From: Ascaphus truei
Lineage: Eukaryota > Chordata > Amphibia > Anura > Ascaphidae
Assembly (NCBI GenBank): GCA_036426205.1
Contig: CM071573.1
Span: 41,312,106 to 41,376,105, forward strand
DNA: 64,000 nt
Direction of reading: 5' to 3'
How positions within the stretch are numbered: position 1 is the stretch's first letter; each line of letters begins with the position of its first letter. The notes under the pieces are model-generated. The model saw only the letters and a list, made by a program, of their open reading frames with translations, searched no databases and was not told where the DNA came from. The position numbers and the translations under genes are program-made. This document shows, piece after piece, positions 1-11,528 of the stretch.

Positions 1-773
1 AACAGTCGGGACGACATAAGCTATATAGAGTAGCCAAAAGGTCCCAATCTTTATACCTCCCACCACAAGTAAAGCGCCATAGGGGCGTGAAATGCGTGGA
101 GGGAGAGTTAATTCACTGTTTGTTCCTGTTTTTTATGTAGGTTAAATAAATAGTTTTTATTTTAATTTTGCTGATGAGCTTTTCTATTTTTTCGCCTTGT
201 GGAGCAGCTGTTATTTGGATCCATTTTTTGTTCAGGTCCAAGGTGGCGTAAACTTTTCTGGCCAACAATTTGCGTCAAATGTAAAAAACACTTTCTTACA
301 TTTGGCGCCAACAGGAACAGAAAATGGGGCAATGTGCCAAGGAAACTTCTATGTGCTTTCTTTACGTTGATGCACCTTCCTGCAGGATTATACAAGTGTC
401 AGGTGTCTTTGGAGTGTTAGAACCTGGTTTGAATCCTGCTGCTGACCAGTAGTGATAATGGACAGGTCAGTATTTTTCCTGTGTTATGACTAACATGCAT
501 TAGATTTTAGCTTTTTTTTTTTCATTTGAATTTTTTTTTAAAGTTGAGGCCTTTTAAATGATATTTGCAGAGCTGTGTCTATAACCAGAGCTTAATATAA
601 ACAAGTTGTTGCCAGAAGTGGTTGAGTAGTTGATTATCCTGATTCACTGGCATTTAGAATTTGGGGAAATAAGGCAACACCCGTGTGTAGGATGGGAACT
701 ATTTAATCTTTCACAATTGTGTAAAAAGTGGAAAGATTAAAAAAAAATTCTGGTAAAACCCGTCAGGGCCAAT
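1..773. other. Intergenic sequence, nothing recognised
   Basis: AT-rich single-copy-looking DNA with short poly-T runs near 510-540. Open frames here are short, overlap on both strands and show no family I recognise. Confidence 0.5.
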
Positions 774-777
774 TTAA

Positions 778-870
778 AGCAGCAGTCAAAGCTGCCGTTT
801 TATTTTAAATACTGCAAGTATTTTCTCATAGTACAGAACTGATTTATTAAAAAGAACACACACGTAGGTT
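778..870 (-). mobile_element. Truncated TTAA-type MITE end
   Basis: A TTAA at 774-777 is followed by AGCAGCAGTCAAAGC. The next 70 bases are the reverse complement of the left part of the elements at 27820 and 56828 (shared words around 'tactgcaagtattttctc' and 'cagaactgattta'). Only one end is present. The TTAA boundary suggests piggyBac-type transposition; that class is inferred. Confidence 0.6.
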
Positions 871-998
871 ATGGCTCGTTGTGCAGCTTTAATAGGACTA
901 TGACATTCCACAGGATTTGATGTCCCGCATGGCTTGGTGTGAGGGAAGAAATATCCTATCATGGAGATGTGTGCAATAGTGGCACTTCACTTTTCATA

Positions 999-1337
999 GG
1001 CCAGGTCCATAGTGCCTTCGCCCGTGTGGAGGAGTGCGCGGCCGTGACGTCACCCGTTTGAAGCCGGTGCGTTTTTTGGCCATGGTACGCACGCCATCCG
1101 TGGGCGTGTCTAGCAGTGTGCCAGTGATGTCACGGAGTTGGTTCGCCCTCAGTGGGCGAACCGCTCACGTGACCAGCCTCTCGCGTCAAGAAATCAGTTT
1201 GAACTAATTTCTTGCGCAACGCGTGCCCCCTCCCGCTTCCGCGTGCCCGTGCCCGCACGCCACATGGACACGAACACTGCCTTAAGGCAGTCTGTTTGCT
1301 CAGCGTCCGCACGATCTGCGGTACCATGGCCCCAGCC
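999..1337. mobile_element. CpG-rich Harbinger-type MITE, copy A
   Basis: Begins GGCC and ends GCC, and is strikingly richer in CpG than its surroundings. It shares an inner block with the copies at 10738, 14876, 23225 and 26287: a hinge reading GGTTCGCCC...GGGCGAACC, next to an E-box CACGTG and a CRE-like TGACGTCA near 1045. It also shares with 10738 the palindromic GAAATCAGTTTGAACT-type segment near 1190-1213. The 3-bp target duplication is not preserved here. Short open frames on both strands arise from the CpG-rich palindromes and are not genes. Confidence 0.7.
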
Positions 1338-1497
1338 TCAGAAGTCTCCTCAGCAGTAATTCAGGAACAACAAGCGAGAATAAACTATAAAGCTAAATTG
1401 AAAGCACTATACCGTGTGTGTGTGTGAGTGGGGGGTATCATTTTGGTATCACGTTCAGTTCCGTGGTTATCGTGGTGTCACTGCTAATGGTCTAGAC

Positions 1498-1709
1498 CAG
1501 TGGTGCTCGACTCCACTCCTCAAAACCCCCCAACAGGTCAGGTTTTCAGGATATCCCAGCTTCAGCACCGGTGGCTCAATCAGTGGCTCAGTCTTTGACT
1601 GAGCCTCTGATTGAGCCACCGGTGCTGAAGCAGGGACTTATTGAGCCACCTGTGCTGAAAAATGAGATATCCAGAAAACCTGACCTATTGGAGGGTCTTG
1701 AGGACCCTG
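1498..1709. mobile_element. Palindromic hAT-like MITE, copy 1
   Basis: Ends resemble CAGTGGTGCTC...GAGGACCCTGG, with inner arms built from GGTCAGGTTTTCAGGATATC and GCTTCAGCACAGGTGGCTCA and their reverse complements. The whole can fold as one long hairpin. The right arm carries an extra partial repeat of the 'gagccacctgtgctgaa' unit. Same family as about 14 other copies in the window, several with 8-bp target duplications. Confidence 0.85.
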
Positions 1710-2841
1710 GTATGGAAGCTGACTCAGGTATGGCTCACACATGGAATAACTAGGAGGCCTGTTTTGATTTGTGTTGCCTGCTGAGGACACTGACATTTGG
1801 TGGAATATAACTACCATCAAATGTCACTTTGACCCCTTTCCCAGCGGGAAAGGAAAGAACAGGAGGCAAGCTATGGAAATCCAGCACCTCTTCGTCCAGG
1901 CTCTATAACACAAGGTGGAAAAGCTGGCAGGGTATTATATATTATTAGATTGGTTTAAGCATTGATGTGGAATACAGGATGGACAATATAGACTAGCAGT
2001 AGCATAGTAAATCATCAACCTAAAGAACTCACCTGTCTAATGTAGGAGAAACTTTTCCAAGGTTGCATAGTTACTCTTGTACTCAGTTTTTCCGGTATGT
2101 TGAGGGAATCGAGGCATCACCCTGAAATCCTAAAGATCTCACAGGAAACATTGAGGGATATTCCTAAAGCAGTGTAACATGATATGTCAACGGGGCTACA
2201 GTAGTTTGATCCTCGTAGGATTCTTTTCATTTCTCAGCCCTTACAGCTGGCAAAGTAATAACTGCTCATTGACCAGAATATATTTGCTGTTGTCTAACAC
2301 ATTGGGTAATCTAACATCCTGTAATGGAAATCTGATCAGTAGGGCAACACTTAAGCATATGACTCCCTTCTTGAAAATAATAAACAAACCAGAGGCGTCA
2401 TTGTAAAGAGATTCATAGAATTCCATAAGGGTGAGGTTGGCACGATCCGAATTGTGGGCAAGCCAAGTGGGAACAAGAACACAGATGCCCTTTGGCTCAT
2501 GAATGGGAGCAAATGTGTGCTAAAGCTTACCAGCCTTTGGTGGATGTGTGCCTGTAATGTACGAGTTCTGCCTGTTTGGCTATTTTAGTAGCTAGAGGGT
2601 CAGAATCAGTTAATTAAAAACACATGTTGGGGACTGTTAGGATTCCACAACCGTTGGTTTATTAGAATACTTCCATTTTGGCATTCACTTTATTCACCTG
2701 GGATTTGCGTAATATTTGAGCCCTGAATTTTTTTCTCGTAAATTTGTAATAGAAACACAATTCCCAAAGTTCAGGAATATTCAAGATATTTCTAGCAGGC
2801 CTTGTATTATTTCATAAGAGTGAGTAAGGATTGCTTTAAGG
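1710..2841. other. Intergenic sequence with one degenerate repeat
   Basis: Mostly nothing recognisable. About 2440-2580 contains a degenerate copy of a repeat ('gtgtgctaaagctta', 'cctttggtggat') related to segments at 5450-5610 and 30388-30492. Confidence 0.4.
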
Positions 2842-3025
2842 CCGGGGTGGCCAACTCCAGTCCTCAAGGGCCACCAGCAGGCCAGGCTTTCAGGATATCC
2901 CTGCTTCAGCACAGGTGGCGCAATCAGTGGCTCAGTTAACGACTGAGCCACCTGTGCTGAAGCAGGGATATCTTGAAAACCTGACCTGTTTGGTGGCCCT
3001 TGAGGACTGGTTTTGGCCAACCCTG
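2842..3025. mobile_element. Palindromic hAT-like MITE, copy 2
   Basis: Near-complete copy: left end GGGGTGGCCAACTCCAGTCC, right end GGCCAACCCTG, with a symmetrical core around GGCTCAGTTAACGACTGAGCC at about 2930. I see no clear target duplication. Confidence 0.85.
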
Positions 3026-3960
3026 CTACAAGGGGTTAAAAGGCACTGCAGGAGTTGATAAGTGGGCTTATCCCCCGTTTCTATACATTTTCTTTTGACC
3101 CCTTCAGTGCTGTTGATCCTTTTAGTATTCAAGAGGATTGTTGACTTTGAGAGATTCCCAGGATATTTGTCTCCTCTCTACTGATGCGTGTTCATTAGTA
3201 ACTCTGCTTCATCACATAACTACTTGTTACAATACATTCATTTTCGTACAAGGCTCTGAGTCATTGGTACCAGAATAGATGAGGGGCAGACAAAATGTTT
3301 CATAGCCATCACATACATAAGGTTTTTTTTTCCAAATTGTTTTTGTCCACAATCTCATCCTTATTGTGTTATTGTTGGGATGCTGCTTGAGTCCAGCTAC
3401 AAAATATCTCTTCTGCATGACTAAATGTTGGCAAGTTAGCTTGTGTGAGTGTTGGCTATTACTCATCGGATTTTGTTTTGTACCAGCTCAATGTCCTGCT
3501 CTGTAATTTACGCCTCTGCAGCATTTTTTTAATCCCCCAAAATGTTGGAACAAATAAATATCTTTAGGAGAACTGGAGCAAAGTCATGATGTTTGTTTGC
3601 ATTGCAAACTTTAGTCACTAGTATATTTTTATCATCCTTCACCATACAAATTATTGTGTATAGCCTGAAGGAATCACATTAATTTTTCATGCCAGCGAGA
3701 GATTCTGGCAGAGATTCCAGGCACACCCAACAAAGACATCAAGAATATCTACCTCAATGTCACCCATCAGAGACATCGCTGAGACGAAACAGCAGACATA
3801 CCTTTAACCCAACTAGCAGAGACATTAAAGACAAAGATTTGCACAGATTTACATCAGATATTGCTTGTTGGGCCAGAAACTCACAAATAAAAAAAGAACT
3901 ATTTGCAGGTTAAAGTTTTAAAAACTGCAGCAACACAGCTGCACAAAGTTGTGTTAATTT
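3026..3960. other. Intergenic sequence, nothing recognised
   Basis: AT-rich DNA. About 3690-3850 has a loose repetition of 'gacatc/agagacat' words, too weak to call a tandem repeat. Confidence 0.4.
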
Positions 3961-3968
3961 CACGATTT

Positions 3969-3972
<4 letters not shown>

Positions 3973-4009
<37 letters not shown>

Positions 4010-4065
4010 GCACACAACAGCGACACACACACACACCTACCACACCACACACCACACACACACAC

Positions 4066-4100
<35 letters not shown>
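3973..4100. repeat. (CA)n microsatellite, interrupted
   Basis: Two long CA tracts separated by an impure middle segment (CACACAAGCACACAACAGCG... and ACCACACC variants), then 'catatt'. Open frames across it are repetitive dipeptide artefacts. Confidence 0.95.
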
Positions 4101-4102
<2 letters not shown>

Positions 4103-4173
4103 TAATCCAATGCACAGCCCCACACCATATGCAAGTAAATAAGTTTTGGTGCTTATCCCATAAAGCAATAACA

Positions 4174-4429
4174 GACCATACGATACCGGTAGCAACACGA
4201 CATCAAGGGACAGCATGCAGGTTAATAATCATACATTCTATATATGATAGAAGACACAAAAACCGACGTTTCGGTCCCCAGTGGGACCTTTCTCAGCACC
4301 ACCTTGAGAAAGGTCCCACTGGGGACCGAAACGTCGGTTTTTGTGTCTTCTATCAAATATAGAAAATTTTATGATTTACTTACCTGCATGCTGTCCCTTG
4401 ATGTCGTGTTGCAACCGGTATCGTATGGT
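4174..4429. mobile_element. Fold-back element FB1 with near-perfect hairpin apex
   Basis: Outer arms ACCATACGATACCGGT (left) and ACCGGTATCGTATGGT (right) are exact inverted repeats. They continue inward through 'gacatcaagggacagcatgc'. The apex (about 4249-4350) is a near-perfect hairpin of about 46-bp stems carrying GACGTTTCGGTCC, with a loop of about 10 bases. Nothing codes. Related by apex motif and layout to 24590-24765. It abuts a TA/GATA microsatellite at its right end. Confidence 0.85.
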
Positions 4430-4443
4430 ATATATATATATAT

Positions 4444-4477
<34 letters not shown>

Positions 4478-4480
4478 TTC
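4430..4480. repeat. (TA)n/(GATA)n microsatellite
   Basis: TATATA run followed by about eight GATA units, directly at the right edge of fold-back element FB1. Confidence 0.95.
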
Positions 4481-4562
4481 CATTTGATAAATCTGGTGTT
4501 TCCCCCCCATATATGTAGCTGGGAAACTTTAATGTAGGATCTCCTATATTTCTGGTCTAGTT

Positions 4563-4627
4563 CAGTGGTGCTCAACCCAAGTCCTCAAGACCCCGCCCCC
4601 CAACAGAACTGGAGTTAAGCCCCCCTG
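4563..4627. mobile_element. hAT-like MITE reduced to its two ends
   Basis: Begins CAGTGGTGCTCAACCC and ends GGAGTTAAGCCCCCCTG with almost no interior, so it is an internal-deletion derivative of the palindromic family. The flanks GTCTAGTT (4555-4562) and TTCTAATT (4628-4635) agree at 6 of 8 bases, which suggests a decayed 8-bp target duplication. Confidence 0.65.
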
Positions 4628-5449
4628 TTCTAATTCACTAAATATAATGTACTGTATGGCTATATTAACAGCTTTTCCAATTAGCATGATTACAAATGTA
4701 CATGAAATGCAGACAGTTGCATGTGAGTTTCCATGAATGATGTTCCATCCTCTGCGTATTATGCAGTCAGTGTTATGCAGTCAGTGTTATGCAGTCAGTG
4801 TTATCCTGGTCGGAGTATCTCAGGGGGATTCCCTTTTTTGGGGGAGAACTTTCAGCTCCTTAAAGGATCAGATACATGTGTAGCTGCTTTCGCCAACTCA
4901 GATGTCACACAAGGTGACTCGCGTCTTACTCACTCTGTGTGATGCAAACAAGGATTTAACTCCGTCCATGCCTGAGTCACCATCTGTTACTGTTTGAGAT
5001 TGATCTTGGAGGATAACATTTAGAAGGACGTGTAGAATACAAAGTATTCTATATCGGTCATTGATAAGCGTGCAACATAAAGACTTTCATACGCCATGTT
5101 AGTTTTACCAATCAATATAATCAAGTGCAAAAAAAATTAACCCATTGAGATCATCTGTGTGCTGCTTGCATAATTACGTTGAAGTTGCTGTTTACGTTCA
5201 GGACAATATGTAGGGAGTCCTGTACCAACCCTTCACTGCTGGCATTATAAGCGTCTGGTAACTAAGGTACTAATGGGGTAAATCTATATTGTCTGAAGTG
5301 GCCAGTCAAACTGTGATTGGCCGAAACCCCCATTGACTTGAATTATCCCCTAAATCTATAACCAATATCTATTGTATGGAATAGTTCTTTGCAATAAATG
5401 TCTGTAGCATTTTAATAAATAGTCCCCGTTCCTTACATTTTCCAATAGA
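4628..5449. other. Intergenic sequence with a small tandem repeat
   Basis: About 4757-4804 holds three copies of a 14-bp unit (TTATGCAGTCAGTG). Otherwise nothing recognisable. Confidence 0.5.
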
Positions 5450-5610
5450 GTATCTAGCACACTCTCAAGTAGCACATTGTAAATTAGCACACACAGCTCA
5501 AGATCCACAGAAGTGTGCTAAACTTTAGGCTTCCCATATGAATGGGAGTAAATGCGTGCTAAAGATTGGCACCCTTTGTGGATCTGGCCTATTTAGCCTC
5601 TTAACTACAT
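5450..5610. repeat. Degenerate inverted repeat related to 30388-30492
   Basis: Contains 'tagcacac...gtgtgctaaactttagg' and 'ccctttgtggatctggcc', words also present in the small inverted-repeat element at 30388. Likely an old MITE copy; the boundaries are unclear. Confidence 0.4.
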
Positions 5611-5825
5611 CCATGAAGAAAATTTTGATCCAATAAATAGTATCACAACCTGAAAAATATCTTGTCCAAACAGTTATCTAATGGTAGACAACCTTCTGCA
5701 TTTCAGCAAACATAAATACTGCAGCATGGTTCTGTCTTCCGTCAGGACTATTTTTGGAATTTCTGGTGCTGCAGAGAATATCGGAAAGAAAACTAAAACT
5801 TAGACCCAAATGCATAGATCTAAAC

Positions 5826-6159
5826 CAGTGGACAACAATATGAAATACTTAGGAGCCAGACAGAATTTTTAGGAGCCAGCATTTTGTTAAGATGTGAAGG
5901 CTGCCCCCAGCTCTCACATGCTTCTGCCACCCTTTCTGTCCTTCCCCCCCCCCCCCCCACACGCCACACTGAGCTGCGCGGCAGTGACTGACCTATCAGT
6001 CACAGCGTGTCTGATGCTGATTTACAGTCGCTCTATGAAAGCGTGCTGGGGAGCGCTGTTGTCGGTTGCGGCAGTGACTGACAGGCCAGTCGGTGCTGCG
6101 TTTAGGAGCCAGGGGTTACATTTTAAGCACCCCGGGTGACCAGGATTTTTTCGTCCCTG
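5826..6159. mobile_element. hAT MITE with exact 8-bp target duplication
   Basis: Starts CAGTGGAC and ends GTCCCTG, flanked on both sides by ATCTAAAC (5818-5825 and 6160-6167), an exact 8-bp duplication typical of hAT elements. The motif 'aggagccag' recurs near both ends. The interior is GC-rich with a poly-C run at about 5946-5960. Open frames inside have no recognised function. Confidence 0.85.
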
Positions 6160-6167
6160 ATCTAAAC

Positions 6168-6966
6168 CTGTTGGTTAGCTTTTTCATCACCACACCCTTC
6201 CCACTGGCTGACATCATTTTTAAATGTCATAAGCGTAGTCAACTTCTTTTTCTTCTGTGTCAATCAACTAGATTTAACCTTCGAACCATTTTGTTGCGAG
6301 AATGAAAATAAAGTGCAATGATCTTGCTGAGGATTTTTCTAACAAAAGCAGCAGAGCCTGTTTTTTCAGAGATTAATTCTTATTGGAAAGATGATGCATG
6401 CAGTTTAGCTGGGGTGGGGCATGGGCGGGGCACTTGGTAGCCGACTGCAGTGGTTTGGTCTTATTTTGGTAGTCTCTTCTTCAGCTGCTTCACAAAATCT
6501 CCTGTAATGAGGAGATGAAATGTGTTTGGTTTTTATTCCCATCTAAAACATATACATTTGACAGCTGAGCAAGTTATTCATTACAAGTTTTTGTTATATA
6601 GATATGAAATGCTTCTAGCCACTGGAAAAGCCACGTCCTGGGAGCAGCCAACAGCAATTTTATGTTCCACATAATCTTTCTGTGAATAGCCGGCTCGGGG
6701 ATCCAGTTCAGGTAAAATGATGCAGATTCCTGGATGGAAATGAAGTGTGTAATTACGGCCAACCAATATCCCTGTGAAATCCCGGCATTGTACAACACCA
6801 GGGGCTGCAGCTGGCTGGGTGCTCACACATCCCTTTCTTCGCTGATATTAAAGTCTCTACCCAGACATTTTTAGGTAAGGGCGAAGTAGCTAAAAACCTA
6901 TAGGAAACATGGTTCCCTGAGCTCCGATACTAAAGGGCTGTAAGTCTGGAGGACGACTGATACCAA
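6168..6966. other. Intergenic sequence, nothing recognised
   Basis: No repeat family or coding signal seen. Confidence 0.4.
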
Positions 6967-7450
6967 GGGCCTCATGCAGAGAGCAGCGCTAGCAGGTAAA
7001 GCGCATTTTTTGGCGAAGTATAGCTTGAAAAAGGCAGGTAATGGCGAGTTTATTAAAAAGCGCCTTTTTTTTTTTCTTTACAAATTTCGCCGCGCGGCTG
7101 GCGAGAACCTAAATCACGCCAGCTTTTAAAAGGCCCTTATTCAGAAAGGCGCGATCGCCATCTAGTGGCTGTTCGCGCCAATAAAATGGCGCGAAATTCG
7201 ACTATTAGCTCCGCCAACTAAAGTTGCCAAGAAACAGGAGCTCGCCGGCCATAGGGGAAAAAAAAAAAACGCGATTTTTTTCTAAACCATTTTTGCAGCG
7301 CGCATCTCTCCCTTTTACACTCGCCACACGCATGCATGATATAAATTGCAGAATTCTCACCTTTCTGCGTATGGATAAAAAAACTCTCCATTTTAGGTAC
7401 ATTTTATTTCTTTCTCCAATTTTTCCCAGCGCTGCTCTCTGCATCAGGCC
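6967..7450. mobile_element. MITE with 24-bp inverted ends, CpG-rich interior
   Basis: Left end GGGCCTCATGCAGAGAGCAG and right end CTGCTCTCTGCATCAGGCC are inverted repeats that extend into AGCGCT on both arms. The interior contains CpG-rich blocks (GCGCGGCTGGCGAG), a poly-A tract (7257-7269) and AT-rich arms. A GGCC terminus next to TTA on the right hints at a Harbinger-type element, but the left flank is not TTA. Open frames inside are on both strands and unrecognised. Confidence 0.75.
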
Positions 7451-8140
7451 TTAAGTCTCAAGGACAGAAAGCAGCCTTGAGCCCTTTTGGCGACGGGGCA
7501 CATTACCGCCGGGGCTAGGCTCCCCCCTCCCTCTCCCCTGGGGTCTTACTTCTGCATCACGGGGTGATGAAGGGGGAGGGGCTGGGGGGAGATTATTTAA
7601 ATCCTGGGCAGGGGCGGGAAACCAGTCTGCGCCCTGCCAGGATAGTTCCCACCCACCCGTCCCTTTGTTATGCGCGATACTGTAACCGTTGTGCCGTCGA
7701 TGTTTGTATGGGATGTTTCTTTTTCACAAAAAAGGGGAAGAACATGAAGGGAAAACTTTGATGTCTCACATGGTTCAGGCGGGCATTTCAAGGTGTGTTT
7801 TGTCTTTCTCGCGGCTGCTGTTAGAGGGGTAAGTGCACTTTAACCTTGCCAGATGGGGGCTCTATGGTGCGGAAAAGCCCTGTGGTGGCTGCGAGAGGGA
7901 AGGGCTCATTTGTGCGCGATTCCCTGGGCCTATTCTCACGACACGACCTGGCCGGTGAGCTGCCCGGGTTGGGGGGTCTGCGGGTCATGGTCTGGGTATC
8001 ATTGGCCTTTACCCGGGGGTTGAGCGCGCTGGCAGAGTTGGCACTTATTTAGGTACCTTATCTGCTTTAATAAAAGCCGCTGCCTTTGTACCTCCAGACC
8101 TTTGTTTATATGTAACTTTACATATGTAACTTTACAGGGA
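7451..8140 (+). other. GC-rich promoter-like block of unknown origin
   Basis: About 0.7 kb of GC-rich sequence containing a TATA-like ATTATTTAAATCC near 7590 followed by GGGCAGGGGCGGGAAACC. A polyadenylation-type AATAAAAG follows near 8070, and at 8108-8138 an 'atgtaactttac' motif is repeated. The order (TATA-like, then AATAAA) would suit an LTR or terminal repeat of a retroelement. I cannot define its ends and recognise no protein. It could also be the end of an old gene or pseudogene. Confidence 0.3.
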
Positions 8141-10118
8141 TGTATATGCGGGAAGGGAAGGGGAGCTTCCTCGCAGGCTCCAAGTTCATGATGCATCTTT
8201 ATATTGGAGTCTTTCACTACCATAATACCCTGTTCCTCTATCTAAATAGGCCGACCAATCCAGAACGCTTTTGGAATGCAGTAACGGGAAAAAAGACTGG
8301 GCCACTCAGACATGAAGTATTACGGTTTCCACCTGGCTCCAGATCAGTCAGATTCACATTTATTGATATGCACTGAGATAATGGAACTTTTATCAGGGAG
8401 AAAGCGGAAACTCAATATGTTTCCCGTGGTATCAGGCCGCCCCCTTAGTGCACAGGGAATGTTGTCCCATACTTTTCCCCCTTCTCTAGTTGGGTAAAAG
8501 TGAAGTTGAACTTACAAATCATATTTTGGTATCTGAAGTGCAGCAAGGTCTCCAGATGTGCCCAAGGTTAAACAGATCTGTTGCAGGTTTGCCTACTTCA
8601 GAGGCCAGTACATTTCTGCCTAGGGCTTTTCTTCTCCCAGAGGCATAGGGAAATGGATGAACTTGTGGGAAAAGTGCTGAACTGAAAATAAAAATATATA
8701 AATGTTGTATACGACTGACATACCCTTAAACTGTGTAAACAATGAAGTGTTAATATTTCCATTTTTGCTAGAACGCTTTCTCAGAAAGCCTCTGTGTAAT
8801 CAGATTTGTAATGTGTAACAAGTGTCAGCAGAGCAGTAGCGTGGTAATTAGGCACAGTGTGGCTGCATGCCATATGTTCAGAAAACTAGGTCCTTCCATT
8901 AGAGACCTTGTAGCCGGCAAACACCTGTTCTTGGGAGTCTGCAAAACAGCAGGTTATGACCTTGCATAGTGAAAACTGTTTAGTAAGATTTTGTCTGTAT
9001 TTATAAATGGGCACTCCCTCCTTGCCATGAGGAATTGTAGGACAAGAACGGAGCATTGTAGCTCTCATCCCGTTCCGAGCTTGTGCCATGAAGCAAGTGA
9101 CCTATATACCGTAGAGGGCAAAATGCTAGTTATTCAATAATGGACCATTTTTTCTACCCACTCCCAGCACAGGGAATTGCAAAATGAGGGTTGTGTTCTG
9201 TTGACACCTGTCTTATCTCCTTCTTCCATCTGAGAGAATTGCAATGTGTTTAGAAGGTGTTTAAAAGGTCTCGGTCACGACTCTGCTCCAGCATACTCTC
9301 TGCACAGGGATTTGCTGAAATAGTCGACACTAAAATGCACCGATTTCAAGTCCTGAATGACTGTATTGGCCTCAGTTGGAAGGCAAGATGCAAATAGAAA
9401 CGTAAATCCCACAGAATGTAATGAATAATATATATAATATTTACAGTTGTCAGAACCTACATATTAATTATGGAATTTAAAAAAAAATGATATCTTGTTA
9501 TGCCAAACAAGGTCGATGTAGTGACCGGCGAAATAAAATAGTAATATGTATGGGTTTTTTTCTGTCATAAAAACAAGAATGAGGTCTGCGCAGTGACCTT
9601 ATTTGGCAAGCAAATGATAAAGAAAACGATGGAATCCTTTCATTACCTCCACAAAAACATAGCGCCGTTTAGTAACATGTGTGTGCCACGAAAGTAAAAA
9701 TGGTTTCTCTGCCATGTGGGATGGGATGAGATATTTAATATTATTTTCAGCACAATAGCACATACGGCTTTAATTCAAAATACATGCTGATTCCCCCAGG
9801 GATTAGTTAGTGGTTGATGAGCATGGAAGGCGTTCTGCATTAATTTGAAGGTTTCAGTACTTGGCGATGGACGAGCCTGTTTTAATCCGACCCGCAGAGT
9901 TTCCCGGACTTTTCAGGCCAAATCCGATCCGCGCACTGAAATCTGAAGTCGGATTTCAACCACTTTAGCCCGCTCGGAGTCCCCAAAATCTGTCCATAGG
10001 GCTCAGATTCTCGGATTTAACACTTTGTATACTCCTCCCCATAGTATAATTCCATTTCATGGATTTGGATTTTTTTGGATGTTAAATTTTTTTTTGTATA
10101 TAAATGTTTGAGCTATAA
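8141..10118. other. Intergenic sequence, nothing recognised
   Basis: About 9850-10080 contains repeated words 'aaatccgatc/cggattt', possibly a degenerate inverted repeat that continues after the MITE at 10127 (10530-10600). No coding signal. Confidence 0.35.
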
Positions 10119-10126
10119 TACTACAG

Positions 10127-10318
10127 CAAGGGTGGCCAACTTCATTCCTCATTGGTCACCAACAGTGTCAGGTTAGGAATCCATGCTGTAGCACAGCGTT
10201 ACCTCAATCAGTGTCATTCTTCGACTGAGCCACTGATTGAGCAACCTGTGCTGAAGCAGGGATATCCTGAAAACCTGACCTGTTGGTGACCCATGAGGAA
10301 TGGAGTTGCCCACTCCTA
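10127..10318. mobile_element. Palindromic hAT-like MITE with exact 8-bp target duplication
   Basis: Flanked by TACTACAG at 10119-10126 and 10319-10326. Ends are CAAGGGTGGCC and GCCCACTCCTA. The core has the usual 'cactgattgag..gctgaagcagggatatcctg' arms. This copy fixes the boundaries and superfamily (8-bp duplication) of the most abundant MITE in the window. Confidence 0.9.
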
Positions 10319-10435
10319 TACTACAGCAAATCCAATCCAATCCTAACCAATCCACAGCTAAACACTGCAGTGCCCAAAACACAATGGCTTAATATTGTGG
10401 CTATACCACTATTTATATACTCATCCTCCCCGTAT

Positions 10436-10520
10436 ATATTTATTTATAAAATGTGTTACCAGGAAGTAATACATTCAGTAATACCTCTCGTTTTCAAGTA
10501 TGTCCTGAATGTATTATAAT
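10436..10520 (-). mobile_element. LINE 3' end fragment (family with AAAT tail)
   Basis: Reads 'atttatttataaaatgtg', 'ttaccaggaagtaatacatt' and 'cctctcgttttcaagtatgt', the reverse complement of the 3' end of the element at 52386-52834. About 85 bp only. Confidence 0.75.
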
Positions 10521-10737
10521 TCCGTTTCACGGATTCGGGTGCAGTTCGTAGGTTAGGATTCCAAATCCGTCGGACCGGTTTTCAGAAATAATAATAAAAA
10601 AAAAAATCTGCCCTTTTCAGACTGCTCGGCGGTTCAAAGGAGAATTAGCCCATCTCATCAATATTCCTCCAAACAGAAAACAAGCACAGGATTTCACAAA
10701 TGAAATACGAATAGGGATACGTAAAGATGAAGTTTAA

Positions 10738-11045
10738 GGCTGGGGCAATGGTGCCGCAGACCGTGCGGAGGCGTCCACATACTGAGCAATCAGATTGCCT
10801 TAAGGCAGTGATTGCATCCATGCAGTGTTTTTGGACGGAAGCGGGAGGGGGCCCGCATTGCGCAAGAAATCAGTTGAAACTGATTTCTTGGCGCGACAGG
10901 CGGTCACGTGAGCGGTTCGCCCAATGAGGGCAAACCAGCTCCGTGACGCCTCTAGGCACGCCCCGTCCACCGTGGCCAGGGAAAGCACCACTTCACACGG
11001 GTCACTTAGCCTCTGTACGCCTCCGCGCGGGCGATGGCCCCAGCC
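10738..11045. mobile_element. CpG-rich Harbinger-type MITE, copy B
   Basis: Ends GGCTGGGGC and GCCCCAGCC are inverted repeats, flanked by TAA (left) and TTA (right). Carries GTCACGTGAGCGGTTCGCCC then AATGAGGGC, a block nearly identical to copy C at about 15046. An inner palindrome CTTAAGGCAG lies near 10800. Open frames inside are artefacts of the CpG-rich palindromes. Confidence 0.8.
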
Positions 11046-11528
11046 TTAGCCTCTCACCGCATTCAATGCTTGCAGGCCTCTCTGCCAGGGAAGGTGTTTT
11101 ATTTTCAGAAGTCTTTTTTTGGTTATCTACATGCATTTCCTTCCATGTTATCGCTCTTTCTCCTCTCTTGAGTCATTGCTTGTGTACTGAGAAGGACTGA
11201 GCAGATCAATAAAGCAGTAAAGCAGAGTCTTTAATAAGACTGCCCGGAAGGGCAGGGTGTAGGTGCATGTCTGTGTGATGGCTGCAGTGTAATCGTTTCA
11301 TCTGATAACCTTTTCACTGCCAGAGGGGGCAAGTGTCTGCAATGCTTTGCAGGTGTCTCTCGAAGCAAAGCACGTAAGTAAAGGAGTTTAAAAGCCCCTT
11401 TCTTCAGTTATGTTTTTGTTGCAAGCACTCACCCATATAACAACTTATTTTAGTGTTTAGTGAAACAAGGAACTGTGAGTTAATGCACCGGAACAAAATG
11501 ACTCCCCAAAGGCATATACTAAAATCAC
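11046..11528. other. Intergenic sequence, nothing recognised
   Basis: No repeat or coding signal identified. Confidence 0.35.

Noticed and set aside
3903..4142. His/Thr-rich frame
   Set aside because: Translation of a CA microsatellite.
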